6,289 nucleotides of DNA, taken from assembly GCA_002694945.1 (NCBI GenBank), contig NZNP01000069.1:28125-34413 (forward strand), in the 5' to 3' direction. Of this stretch, positions 1 to 6,289 are shown one piece after another. A program made the position numbers and the translations under genes. Position 1 is the first letter of the stretch. Every line of letters begins with the position of its first letter. This stretch comes from Gammaproteobacteria bacterium. GTDB lineage: Bacteria > Pseudomonadota > Gammaproteobacteria > Pseudomonadales > Azotimanducaceae. A model generated the notes under the pieces. That model had not been told where the DNA came from. It worked only from the letters and a program-made list of their open reading frames with translations, and did not search any database.

Positions 1-141
1 AGAGGTCAGCCTGTAGATGCGATCTGCTTTAATCATCCCGGTCTGCTGGAGGCGCGCCATATACATTGTGTTTATCGAATCGAGGTCAACCGCTATCGTG
101 GTCGAGAGCAGCCACAACTTGTTGTTTTATTATTCGCCTAA
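1..141 (+). CDS. recJ: RecJ single-stranded-DNA 5'-3' exonuclease, C-terminal end (partial)
   Basis: The window opens inside a reading frame (frame 1) that runs 46 codons to TAA at 139-141. The translated tail contains VDAICFNH near its start, then YRIEVNRYRGREQPQL close to the end. This resembles the C-terminal OB-fold of RecJ, which typically closes with a 'Y-R-(L/I)-x-V-N-x-(Y/F)-R-G' strand and a 'Q-L' strand. RecJ is a DHH-family exonuclease that degrades single-stranded DNA 5' to 3' in recombination, mismatch repair and base-excision repair. The catalytic DHH and DHHA1 domains lie upstream of the window and cannot be seen. The position directly before prfB-lysS is the usual gammaproteobacterial order and is a strong part of the call. 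The identification rests on a short tail plus synteny, so it is good but not certain. Confidence 0.85.
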   Translation, partial: RGQPVDAICFNHPGLLEARHIHCVYRIEVNRYRGREQPQLVVLLFA

Positions 142-352
142 AGTGCTCCGGTGCCGTGAGTCTTAGCATACTGTCTGTCCGTCAGGGAGGTGGTAGTCGA
201 AAAACACTTAGAGTGATTCAATATTTGTGGAAATGTATGGCCGTAAGCATTGACTCCCGCGCACCGAAGCCGACGTTGGTGGCAGGTCAGCAGTCATTCC
301 TTTAAAATGCGGCGGCTGCTGTTGGCCCTGATATAACTTAAAAGTAGTGACG
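142..352 (+). other. recJ-prfB intergenic gap, no feature resolved
   Basis: This 211-base gap was read on both strands. There is no hairpin followed by a T run that would end recJ transcription. A TTGACT (250-255) resembles a -35 box but has no matching -10 at 16-18 bases. A TATAAC (332-337) resembles a -10 but has no matching -35. A possible open frame beginning in the recJ tail and running to about 305 has low-complexity, Ser/Arg/Cys-rich composition and no recognisable protein. It is most simply a leader region for prfB-lysS, with or without its own promoter. Confidence 0.4.
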
Positions 353-1451
353 ATGTTAGAAACGAACGCGATATTGACACAAGTAAAAGATTTGCAGGCA
401 CGAACAGAAGTGCTGAGGGGGTACCTTTGACTATGAAAACCGGAAAGAGCGTTTAGCGGAGGTAGAGCTCGAACTAGCTGACTCGGGTATTTGGGATGAA
501 CCTGAATACGCGCAGAAGATGGGCAAGGAACGAGCGAGCCTGGAAACAGTTGTTCTGACTATCGACAGATTGGACAAAGGTCTTTTCGACGTTGCCGACA
601 TCGTTGAGTTGGCGGCGGATGAACAGGATGAATCACTGCTCGAGGAAGCAGTTGCTGACCTCGTAGAACTGGATGCTCTGTTGGAAGCGATGGAATTCCG
701 TCGGATGTTTTCTGGCGAGATGGATCCCAACAGTGCTTACTTGGATATTCAGGCAGGCTCTGGTGGCACGGAGGCCCAGGACTGGGCTGAAATGCTGTTA
801 CGTATGTATCTGCGCTGGGGCGAATCGCACGGCTTCAAGACAGAAGTGATGGAAGTGTCTGAAGGCGAAGTCGCTGGTATCAAAGGTGCAACGATTCGAG
901 TGGAAGGAGAGTACTCCTTTGGGTGGTTGCGTACTGAAACCGGTGTCCACCGGCTGGTCCGTAAGTCTCCGTTTGATTCAGGTAATCGTCGCCACACATC
1001 ATTCGCATCTGTTTTCGTTTCACCGGAATTAGACGATGATATTGATATTGAGCTTGATATGTCCCAGGTCAGGGTTGACACCTACCGAGCAAGCGGAGCT
1101 GGTGGGCAGCACGTGAATAAGACTGACTCTGCCATCCGTCTTACACACGAACCAACTGGTATCGTTGTCCAGTGCCAGAATCAGCGTAGTCAGCATAAGA
1201 ATAAGGATCAGGCTATAAAACAGCTAAAGGCTAAGCTTTACGAATTGGAAGAGCAGAAACAGAAAACAGAAATGCAGGCAATTGAAGAAAGTAAATCTGA
1301 TATAAGTTGGGGCAGTCAGATACGTTCCTATGTGCTCGATTCAGCGCGTATAAAAGACCTACGAACGAACGTGGAAACTAGCAATACACAGTCCGTGCTT
1401 GATGGAGACCTAGACAAATTTATTGAAGCCAGCTTGAAGATGGGCCTGTGA
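353..1451 (+). CDS. prfB: Peptide chain release factor 2 (RF2), with programmed +1 frameshift
   Basis: RF2 reads UGA and UAA stop codons in the ribosomal A site and triggers release of the finished protein. The gene is in two frames. Frame one runs from ATG 353 for 25 codons (MLETNAIL...VLRGYL) to an in-frame TGA at 428-430. Skipping T428 continues at GAC 429 (DYENRKERL...) to the TGA at 1449-1451. The joined protein has 365 residues, the same as E. coli RF2. The stop-codon-reading SPF tripeptide falls at residues 205-207 and the catalytic GGQ at 250-252, also matching E. coli numbering. Residue 246, next to the GGQ loop, is Ala rather than the Thr of E. coli K-12. An N-terminal helical domain (about 1-110) precedes the [13 protein letters not shown] segment and the tRNA-mimic core. 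ATG 353 has no strong Shine-Dalgarno. It is chosen because it gives an N-terminus homologous to E. coli RF2. An annotation starting at ATG 519 would lose 55 residues. Identity is near certain. Confidence 0.98.
416..431 (+). promoter_or_regulatory. prfB programmed +1 ribosomal frameshift site
   Basis: The site reads AGG GGG TAC CTT TGA C. It has an internal Shine-Dalgarno-like AGGGGG (416-421), three spacer bases, the slippery CTT (425-427) and the stop TGA (428-430) followed by C (431). The C context makes UGA a weak terminator. When RF2 is scarce the ribosome pauses at UGA, peptidyl-tRNA-Leu slips from CUU to UUU, and translation continues in the +1 frame as GAC. When RF2 is plentiful the 25-residue product is released. 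This is the established autoregulatory circuit of prfB. The site differs from E. coli only in TAC instead of TAT, and both encode Tyr. Confidence 0.97.
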
Positions 1452-1453
1452 CT

Positions 1454-2950
1454 ATGACCGATGAAAAAGACTTGAATGATAATGAAATTATTGCGCTGAG
1501 GCGGTCCGCTCTCGAAGGTTTACGTAAAGCTGGTAATCCCTTTCCTAATGACTTTCGCCGTGAACACTTAGCGTCGGAGCTGATTGAAAATTATGCGGGC
1601 CTAGCCAAGGAAGAGCTCGAGGCAGAATTACCCGCAGCATTAGTGGCCGGCCGCATAGTGTTGCGTCGGGTTATGGGTAAGGCCAGCTTTTTGACATTAC
1701 AGGATGTTTCTGGCCGGATCCAACTCTATGTGCGTCAGGATGAAATTGGTGCTCCGGCCTATGAGACCTTCAAAGCCTGGGATTTGGGTGACATTGTCGG
1801 TGCTGGTGGCACCATGATGAAGACGAACAAGGGAGAATTAACAGTTAGCGTCAAGGATATCCGCCTCCTGACCAAATCTTTGAGACCCTTGCCTGACAAA
1901 CACAAGGGTTTGACGGATACTGAGACTCGCTACAGGCAACGTTATCTTGATCTCATGGTTAACGAAGACAGCCGGGAAGTTTTCATCAAGCGCTCGAAAA
2001 TCGTTGAAGGTATCCGGCGTTTTCTTGCCGACCGTTCATTCATGGAAGTTGAAACGCCGATGATGCAGAGCTTGCCGGGCGGCGCCACTGCAGCGCCATT
2101 TACCACGCATTACAATGCACTGAGCAGAAATATGTATCTAAGGGTGGCGCCTGAACTAAATCTAAAACGCCTGGTTGTGGGCGGTTTTGAACGCGTCTTC
2201 GAGATCAATCGTAACTTCCGCAACGAAGGCATGTCGACCAAGCACAGTCCGGAATTTACTATGCTGGAGTTTTATTGGGCTTACGCGGACTATAGCGACC
2301 TTATGGATCTGACGGAAACAATGCTGCGTACCCTTGCCATGGACGTTTTGGGAACGATGTCACTGACCTATGATGGTATTGAGATCGATCTGAGTCAGCC
2401 TTTCTCTAGGATGACCATGAGTGAAGCCATTATAGCTTTTCATGAGTCGATTGAGGCTGAGCATTTGAAAGATTTGGAAAGTACCCGAGCGCTTGCAGAT
2501 AGGTTTGGGCTAGCGAGCGAGGAGACCTCGGGCCATGGTAAATTAATCATGGAACTGTTTGAAGAACTGGTCGAGGATAGGATTGAGCAACCAGTCTTCA
2601 TCACGGCGCATCCGACCGAGGTCTCGCCCCTAGCACGTCGCAACGACGAAAATCCAGACGTGACTGACCGCTTCGAGTTGTTTGTCATGGGTAAGGAAAT
2701 CGCCAACGGTTTTTCTGAGTTAAATGACGCTGAAGATCAAGCAGAACGATTTCGGCAACAAGTTGAAGCAAGAGATGCTGGTGATGATGAAGCAATGCAT
2801 TTTGATGAAGACTACATTACTGCACTGGAATATGGCCTCCCACCGACCGCTGGTGAAGGGTTAGGTATAGACCGGTTAGTAATGTTGTTCACGGACTCCG
2901 CTTCTATTCGTGACGTTGTGCTCTTCCCGCATATGCGTCCGAAAACGTAG
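1454..2950 (+). CDS. lysS: Lysyl-tRNA synthetase, class II
   Basis: LysRS charges tRNA-Lys with lysine using ATP, as a cytoplasmic homodimer. The following residue numbers count from a GTG at 1448, which gives 500 residues. The ATG at 1454 gives 498. The N-terminal anticodon-binding OB domain (about 65-145) contains [16 protein letters not shown] and GRIQLYV. Class II motif 2 is seen as [11 protein letters not shown] (251-261). Lysine-pocket residues are kept in [12 protein letters not shown] (420-431), and motif 3 is [11 protein letters not shown] (471-481) ending in FPHMRP. Length fits the family (E. coli 505). Several normally conserved positions differ: A216 in GGATAAPF (usually Arg or Lys), Y222 (THYNAL), N238 (APELNLK, usually Tyr or His), and K265/S267 (STKHSPEF, usually R and N). 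The start is uncertain. GTG 1448 overlaps the prfB stop as GTGA, and ATG 1454 lies two bases after it. Neither has a strong ribosome site, suggesting translational coupling to prfB. The first residue choice does not affect the domains. Confidence 0.97.
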   Translation: MTDEKDLNDNEIIALRRSALEGLRKAGNPFPNDFRREHLASELIENYAGLAKEELEAELPAALVAGRIVLRRVMGKASFLTLQDVSGRIQLYVRQDEIGAPAYETFKAWDLGDIVGAGGTMMKTNKGELTVSVKDIRLLTKSLRPLPDKHKGLTDTETRYRQRYLDLMVNEDSREVFIKRSKIVEGIRRFLADRSFMEVETPMMQSLPGGATAAPFTTHYNALSRNMYLRVAPELNLKRLVVGGFERVFEINRNFRNEGMSTKHSPEFTMLEFYWAYADYSDLMDLTETMLRTLAMDVLGTMSLTYDGIEIDLSQPFSRMTMSEAIIAFHESIEAEHLKDLESTRALADRFGLASEETSGHGKLIMELFEELVEDRIEQPVFITAHPTEVSPLARRNDENPDVTDRFELFVMGKEIANGFSELNDAEDQAERFRQQVEARDAGDDEAMHFDEDYITALEYGLPPTAGEGLGIDRLVMLFTDSASIRDVVLFPHMRPKT

Positions 2951-3031
2951 TATCTAGCTGTCGGATAATGTGGGACAAAACTTCAGAACCAGACTTTTGG
3001 GCTGCGAGCAAAGAGCCCTGCCTACCTTGAG

Positions 3032-3880
3032 TCAATCCAACCAGTCGTTGAATTGCGGTTGTCGTTTCTCTTGAAAGGCTCTCACGCCTTCACGAGTGTC
3101 CGGGTGATGGTCAGAAACGGCCGTTTTGGATGCAATATCCTCGCAGGCTTGCTCAAAACTTAGCTCTGCGGCCGCATAAATTGAACGTTTCATTAGACGC
3201 ATCGAGACTTGCGGGCCGTGAGCGAGTTCCCTGGCCAATTCCCTCGCCCTATGCTCAAGATTTTCATGAGGAACTACCTCGTTCACTAGCCCCAATTCCA
3301 TAGCTTGGGTGGCTGAGACGATTCTTTTACGCATAACGAAGTCTATGGTCTGCGCAAGCCCCAAGTGCTGGAGTAACAAGAAATGACCACCTTCGTCGGG
3401 TAGTAAGCCGAAGCGTAAGGTGGCGCTGCCCATTTGGGCGGTCTCGGCGGCGATTTTGAAATCGCAGGCGAGTGCCAGGGACAGGCCAGTCTGAATAGCA
3501 ACGCCATTAATGGCTGCGATACAGATTTTGTCTAGGCGCCGAATCGCAAGGTTAAGTGCCTGGGAAATATGACGCAGACCGTTATAGGTTCCGATGGGAG
3601 AATCATGCCCCGGGTGAATAGGTGGCATCAGGGTGTCATTCTTTGAAGGTGTGCTCGTATATGCTTTCAGGTCATCACCTGCGCAGAAAGCGCGGCCTTC
3701 CCCGGTAAAAACGACAACGCGTATGCCGTTGTCCATCTGTGCCTGAGTAAGAGTCTCTATCAAGTCCCGTTTTTTACCGGCATGCATTCCATTGAGCTTT
3801 TCGGGTTCGTTGAATCTAATCCAGGCGATTCCTGGTTCCTCAACAGCAACATAGAACCCTCTAAATTGGCCTTCATTCAT
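3032..3880 (-). CDS. Enoyl-CoA hydratase/isomerase (crotonase) family protein, atypical active site
   Basis: This 282-residue protein has the crotonase fold that binds acyl-CoA thioesters and stabilises an enolate in an oxyanion hole. Visible landmarks are FNEPEKLNGM (23-32), the first oxyanion strand GRAFCAGDDLK (62-72), the second oxyanion region INGVAIQTGLSLALACD (124-140), and FGLLPDEGGHFLL (157-169). The C-terminal helices include TREGVRAFQEKRQPQF. Length is typical (about 260-290). The active site is unusual. The usual GGG of the second oxyanion loop is Q130-T131-G132. The two catalytic glutamates of true hydratases (rat E144 and E164) align with S134 and T154. An Asp-Glu pair (D162, E163) sits in the P-D-x-G-G turn, where isomerase-like relatives such as PaaG have an Asp. 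The reaction is therefore not assignable: isomerase, hydrolase or other. The ATG at 3880 has AGGA (3890-3893) nine bases upstream. The gene is convergent with lysS and divergent from ung, so it is probably transcribed alone. Confidence 0.88.
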   Translation of the reverse strand: MNEGQFRGFYVAVEEPGIAWIRFNEPEKLNGMHAGKKRDLIETLTQAQMDNGIRVVVFTGEGRAFCAGDDLKAYTSTPSKNDTLMPPIHPGHDSPIGTYNGLRHISQALNLAIRRLDKICIAAINGVAIQTGLSLALACDFKIAAETAQMGSATLRFGLLPDEGGHFLLLQHLGLAQTIDFVMRKRIVSATQAMELGLVNEVVPHENLEHRARELARELAHGPQVSMRLMKRSIYAAAELSFEQACEDIASKTAVSDHHPDTREGVRAFQEKRQPQFNDWLD

Positions 3881-3889
3881 TGGTTATAA

Positions 3890-3893
3890 TCCT
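3890..3893 (-). promoter_or_regulatory. Ribosome binding site of the minus-strand crotonase gene
   Basis: Read on the minus strand, AGGA lies nine bases before the ATG at 3880-3878. It supports this start, since no other in-frame ATG upstream has a comparable site. Confidence 0.55.
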
Positions 3894-3908
3894 GATACTG
3901 ATGCTTAC

Positions 3909-3937
3909 ATCATCCGTCCCGAGCAGATCGAGATCAA
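3909..3937 (-). promoter_or_regulatory. Candidate sigma70-type promoter for the minus-strand crotonase gene
   Basis: Read on the minus strand, TTGATC (3932-3937) and GATGAT (3909-3914) are separated by 17 bases. Each matches four of six consensus positions. This would give a leader of roughly 20-25 bases before the ATG at 3880. The spacing is ideal but the hexamers are mediocre, so this is a weak prediction. No equally good promoter was found for ung on the other strand of the same gap. Confidence 0.25.
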
Positions 3938-4022
3938 GCCCGGGCGGGGTTCTAAATTTTGTATATTGGTAGCGTGATATGAAAATCAGCGTCCGGTTGT
4001 AGATGTGGTAATCTTCCAAAAG

Positions 4023-4721
4023 ATGTCCGCGACCCATAATGTGCAACTCGAACCTGGCTGGTTAAACCAGCTCCAAGAAGAGTTCGAACAGCCCTACATG
4101 CAAGATCTCAGGAAGTTTCTTGTCGCTGAAAAAGCCCGCGGAAAAGTTATTTATCCGGTCGGCTCAGAGTATTTTAACGCGTTGAACAGTACACCTTTCG
4201 ATACTGTTCGGGTGGTAATTCTCGGCCAGGATCCTTACCACGGCCCAGGCCAGGCACACGGCCTATGTTTTTCGGTGCGTCAAGGTGTGGCTCCGCCGCC
4301 ATCACTGGTTAATATCTTCAAGGAAATACAGTCTGATCTTGGTTTGGTAGCATCTGACTTTGAATATGGCTGTCTGCACCCTTGGGCGGAGCAGGGTGTT
4401 CTGCTGCTGAACAGCGTGCTGACGGTAGAAAGACATCGAGCGGCGTCACATCGAGGTAAGGGTTGGGAGACGTTTACTGATCGTGTTGTCGAATGCTTGT
4501 CGGAGCGTGATAAGCCATGTGTGTTTCTGCTCTGGGGTGGTTATGCGCAGAAAAAAGGAGCCTTCATCAACGCGCTGAAGCACCGAGTTTTGCTTGCACC
4601 TCACCCGTCACCGCTTTCGGCACACCGCGGTTTTTTTGGCTGCAAACACTTCTCAAAATGCAATGAGATGCTAGAGGCAATGGGCGAGGTGCCCATTGAT
4701 TGGCGTGTCCTGCCTGGCTAG
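4023..4721 (+). CDS. ung: Uracil-DNA glycosylase, family 1 (UNG)
   Basis: Ung removes uracil from DNA that arises by cytosine deamination or dUTP incorporation, leaving an abasic site for base-excision repair. All family-1 motifs are present in the 232-residue product. The water-activating loop [13 protein letters not shown] (69-81) carries catalytic Asp70 (E. coli D64). FSV (83-85) has the uracil-stacking Phe84. [11 protein letters not shown] (91-101) is the Ser-Pro-rich DNA-pinching loop. LLLNSVLTV (127-135) has the uracil-reading Asn130 (E. coli N123). [11 protein letters not shown] (169-179) and the leucine-intercalation loop [17 protein letters not shown] (194-210) with His194 (E. coli H187) follow. 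Length fits (E. coli 229). An alternative GTG at 4005 adds six residues. ATG 4023 is preferred because it is the first ATG and gives a family-like N-terminus, but neither start has a clear Shine-Dalgarno. The following gene lies 116 bases downstream on the same strand. Confidence 0.97.
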   Translation: MSATHNVQLEPGWLNQLQEEFEQPYMQDLRKFLVAEKARGKVIYPVGSEYFNALNSTPFDTVRVVILGQDPYHGPGQAHGLCFSVRQGVAPPPSLVNIFKEIQSDLGLVASDFEYGCLHPWAEQGVLLLNSVLTVERHRAASHRGKGWETFTDRVVECLSERDKPCVFLLWGGYAQKKGAFINALKHRVLLAPHPSPLSAHRGFFGCKHFSKCNEMLEAMGEVPIDWRVLPG

Positions 4722-4821
4722 GCGTCACTCTGATGAGTCACTAGGGCTTCCATGCAAATGCTGAATTGCAGGTGCTTGATAGTTCATAATCAACGATTCA
4801 GGCAGCCTAAAATTGAAAATT

Positions 4822-4827
4822 CAGGAG
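4822..4827 (+). promoter_or_regulatory. Ribosome binding site deciding the start of the HIBCH-like gene
   Basis: CAGGAG ends one base before the ATG at 4829, which is too close for initiation there. It lies ten bases before the ATG at 4838, a workable spacing. The downstream ATG is therefore the better start, shortening the open frame by three residues. Confidence 0.6.
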
Positions 4828-4837
4828 TATGGTAAGG

Positions 4838-5938
4838 ATGGAGAAGGTAATCGAGTTCAGTCGCCTAGGTAGTAGAATTGGACGGGCGACTCTGGTGCGT
4901 GAAAAGTCTTTGAATAGCTTGACGCTAGAGACGATTAACCGTTTGTTCGCACAAATTGAAGATTGGATCGATGATGATGATATTGCCTGTATCTTACTCG
5001 ACTCCAGCAGTGACAGAGCATTCTGTGCGGGAGCAGACATAACTGCTCTCTATCACGCTATTAAGTCCGATGATTTGGCGCACGCTGATGCCTTTTTCAC
5101 CAATGAGTATCGGCTTGACTTCATGCTGCATAAGACAGAAAAACCTGTTTTGATCTGGGGCAATGGCGTAGTGATGGGCGGTGGCCTTGGTCTGCTCTCA
5201 GGATGTTCCCATCGAGTCGGAACCCCCGATAACCGAATTGCCATGCCTGAAATTACTATCGGTCTGTTCCCGGACGCGGGGGCAACCTGGGTGCTTTCTG
5301 GCTTGCCCGATAAACTGGGCACCTTCGTTGGGATGACTGGTTGTCAGTTGTCTGCTGGCGATGCGCTTGAGCTTGGTATTCTTGATTACGTGATTGAACA
5401 CGAGAAAAAAACTGAGGTGATAAACTCTCTGGCAGCGTTGGTATGGACGGATGAAGCGTCCGGCAATTCCATGATGCTGTCGGAACTTCTAAAACAGTTC
5501 GCCATAAAGGAGTCGCTGCCTCATCAACTTCTAAAGCATCGTTCTGCGATTGTTGGTTTGATCGATCGGGCTTCAGACGATGACGATTTTTTTGATGTTT
5601 TTGAAGCCGGCATGTCTACTCTCGAAATAGATGAATGGCTGGTAGGAGCGATTGAAACTTATCAGCGAGGTTCGGCGACGACCGCCAGAATTTTTCATGA
5701 GCAGTTACAGAGAGCTCCAGACATGACTCTGGCAGATACCCTTCGTATGGAACTGGACATCGCGGGTCAATGTGTCCGGCACCCTGACTTTTCGGAGGGT
5801 GTTCGTGCGCTTCTCGTAGATAAGGATCGACGCCCAGCCTGGCAATTTGCTTCGACGAAGGAAGTCCCCAAAAGCTATGTCGATGAACATTTCAGATCGC
5901 CGTGGTCGGGTGACCACCCGCTCGCTGATCTCATCTGA
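4838..5938 (+). CDS. 3-hydroxyisobutyryl-CoA hydrolase-like protein (HIBCH branch of crotonase family)
   Basis: The 366-residue product has the long crotonase form typical of 3-hydroxyisobutyryl-CoA hydrolase, about 90 residues longer than simple hydratases. Known members release CoA from 3-hydroxyisobutyryl-CoA in valine breakdown. Motifs in order are: a SLNSLTLETI substrate-binding strand (25-34), oxyanion segment RAFCAGADITALY (60-72), GNGVVMGGGLGLL (108-120), and AMPEITIGLFPDAGATWVL (135-153). The last carries Glu138 and Asp146, the pair equivalent to the catalytic Glu and Asp of human HIBCH. The C-terminal signature is DFSEGVRALLVDKDRRPAW (317-335). The usual FPDxGG turn is FPDAGA here, a small change. 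An acidic DDDD run lies in the N-terminal region (about 46-49). The substrate is inferred, because bacterial members of this branch may also act as enoyl-CoA hydratases, and no valine-pathway genes (mmsA, mmsB, acyl-CoA dehydrogenase) are visible nearby. Only 34 bases separate it from the next gene, so the two may be cotranscribed. Confidence 0.88.
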   Translation: MEKVIEFSRLGSRIGRATLVREKSLNSLTLETINRLFAQIEDWIDDDDIACILLDSSSDRAFCAGADITALYHAIKSDDLAHADAFFTNEYRLDFMLHKTEKPVLIWGNGVVMGGGLGLLSGCSHRVGTPDNRIAMPEITIGLFPDAGATWVLSGLPDKLGTFVGMTGCQLSAGDALELGILDYVIEHEKKTEVINSLAALVWTDEASGNSMMLSELLKQFAIKESLPHQLLKHRSAIVGLIDRASDDDDFFDVFEAGMSTLEIDEWLVGAIETYQRGSATTARIFHEQLQRAPDMTLADTLRMELDIAGQCVRHPDFSEGVRALLVDKDRRPAWQFASTKEVPKSYVDEHFRSPWSGDHPLADLI

Positions 5939-5961
5939 CTGGGATACACTGCAAAGAAATC

Positions 5962-5967
5962 AAGGAG
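5962..5967 (+). promoter_or_regulatory. Ribosome binding site of the DUF3604 gene
   Basis: AAGGAG, close to the consensus, lies five bases before the ATG at 5973. It is the strongest Shine-Dalgarno in the window and fixes the start of the final open frame. Confidence 0.75.
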
Positions 5968-5972
5968 CTATT

Positions 5973-6289
5973 ATGCAATTACTGCTGATTTCGTTACTGT
6001 GCTTTACGTTGATTTTCTCCCTGCCGGTCCATGCGGATGACTACTCTAGTCCAGTAAAAAGTGATTACCCGAAAAATGTTTACTGGGGTGACACTCATTT
6101 ACATACGCGGAACTCGGCCGACGCTTATTCAATGGGTAACATGAATATGACTCCCGCACAGGCCTTCAGATTCGCTCGGGGTCAGGAAATGATTGCCCAC
6201 AATGGCATGCGGGTGCAGTTGCGGAGGCCGATGGATTTCTTGGTTGTATCGGATCACTCGGAATACCTTGGAGGTTTTTATCGCTTCAA
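5973..6289 (+). CDS. Secreted DUF3604 family protein, PHP-like putative metal-dependent hydrolase (5' part only)
   Basis: An open frame starts at ATG 5973 and continues past the window end, giving 105 complete codons. Residues 1-21 form a signal peptide: a leucine-rich core (LLLISLLCFTLIF) and a VHA cleavage site before DD. There is almost no positive charge at the N-terminus, but export to the periplasm is likely. Cys10 is not in a good lipobox. The mature part shows VYWGDTHLHTRNSADAY (36-52), with an H-x-H metal-binding motif at His42/His44. FRFARGQEM follows, then RRPMDFLVVSDHSEYLGG (84-101) with Asp94-His95. This pattern (GD-x-H-x-HT-x-x-S-x-DA, then PLDF-x-x-x-(S/T)DH-(A/S)E-(F/Y)LG) is that of DUF3604, whose histidines resemble the PHP phosphoesterase fold. 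The family's substrate is not established as far as I know. The gene follows the HIBCH-like gene by 34 bases and has a strong ribosome site. Confidence 0.85.
   Translation, partial: MQLLLISLLCFTLIFSLPVHADDYSSPVKSDYPKNVYWGDTHLHTRNSADAYSMGNMNMTPAQAFRFARGQEMIAHNGMRVQLRRPMDFLVVSDHSEYLGGFYRF

Noticed and set aside
66..305. A possible 79-residue protein beginning within the recJ tail with a TTG start
   Set aside because: It overlaps the better-supported recJ frame, has a rare start codon without a ribosome site, and its Ser/Arg/Cys-rich translation resembles nothing I know. Chance reading is more likely.
353..430. In-frame TGA at 428-430 as a sign that prfB is a pseudogene
   Set aside because: The surrounding AGGGGG, CTT and TGA-C elements are the conserved recoding signal, and the joined product has the full length and all motifs.
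431..1081. Open frames on the minus strand opposite prfB
   Set aside because: Their Ser/Arg-rich or otherwise unstructured translations are antisense shadows of the prfB coding frame.
2999..3018. GGGCT...AGCCC inverted repeat between the convergent lysS and crotonase genes as a terminator
   Set aside because: The stem is only five base pairs with a ten-base loop and has no T run on either strand, so it is not a convincing intrinsic terminator.
3938..3945. GCCCGGGC palindrome in the divergent gap as an operator
   Set aside because: An eight-base palindrome alone is expected by chance and matches no operator that I recognise.
4753..4790. TGCAA/TTGCA repeat and CATAAT as a terminator of ung or a promoter for the HIBCH-like gene
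   Set aside because: The stem is short with no T tract. CATAAT fits a -10 box but no acceptable -35 lies 16-18 bases upstream.
4807..5917. Open frames on the minus strand opposite the HIBCH-like gene
   Set aside because: They are antisense to a well-supported gene and show no family motif or ribosome binding site.

Overview
The window looks like chromosomal DNA of a gammaproteobacterium. The evidence is the gene order recJ-prfB-lysS, which is a classical gammaproteobacterial arrangement, together with RF2, LysRS and Ung proteins that follow the E. coli versions closely along their whole length. RF2 has exactly the E. coli length and residue numbering. Base composition is moderate, and no insertion sequence, phage gene, tRNA, rRNA or CRISPR repeat is visible. 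A free-living, possibly marine, organism with acyl-CoA catabolism is an inference from the accessory genes only.

Layout. 1-141: last 46 codons of recJ (+). 142-352: non-coding gap with no convincing promoter or terminator. 353-1451: prfB (release factor 2, +), written in two frames and joined by the classical programmed +1 frameshift at an in-frame UGA (428-430). A plain ORF search finds only the part from 519 onward. 1454-2950: lysS (lysyl-tRNA synthetase, +), whose start overlaps or abuts the prfB stop. 3032-3880: an enoyl-CoA hydratase/isomerase-family gene on the minus strand, convergent with lysS. 4023-4721: ung (uracil-DNA glycosylase, +), divergent from the preceding gene. 4838-5938: a 3-hydroxyisobutyryl-CoA hydrolase-like crotonase-fold gene (+). 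5973-6289: 5' part of a secreted DUF3604-type, PHP-like putative metal-dependent hydrolase (+), cut by the window edge.

How they fit together. The left half is information processing: recombination and repair nuclease, translation termination, and lysine charging. Its most notable device is the prfB frameshift, which lets RF2 sense its own level. The right half mixes DNA repair (ung) with two acyl-CoA enzymes of the crotonase fold and one exported hydrolase. The two crotonases differ. The plus-strand one keeps the Glu and Asp expected for HIBYL-CoA hydrolase. The minus-strand one lacks both hydratase glutamates and part of the usual glycine-rich oxyanion loop, so its reaction cannot be named. 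I see no clearly novel multi-gene system. The points most worth a second look are the atypical minus-strand crotonase, several substitutions at usually conserved LysRS active-site-region positions, and the DUF3604 protein.
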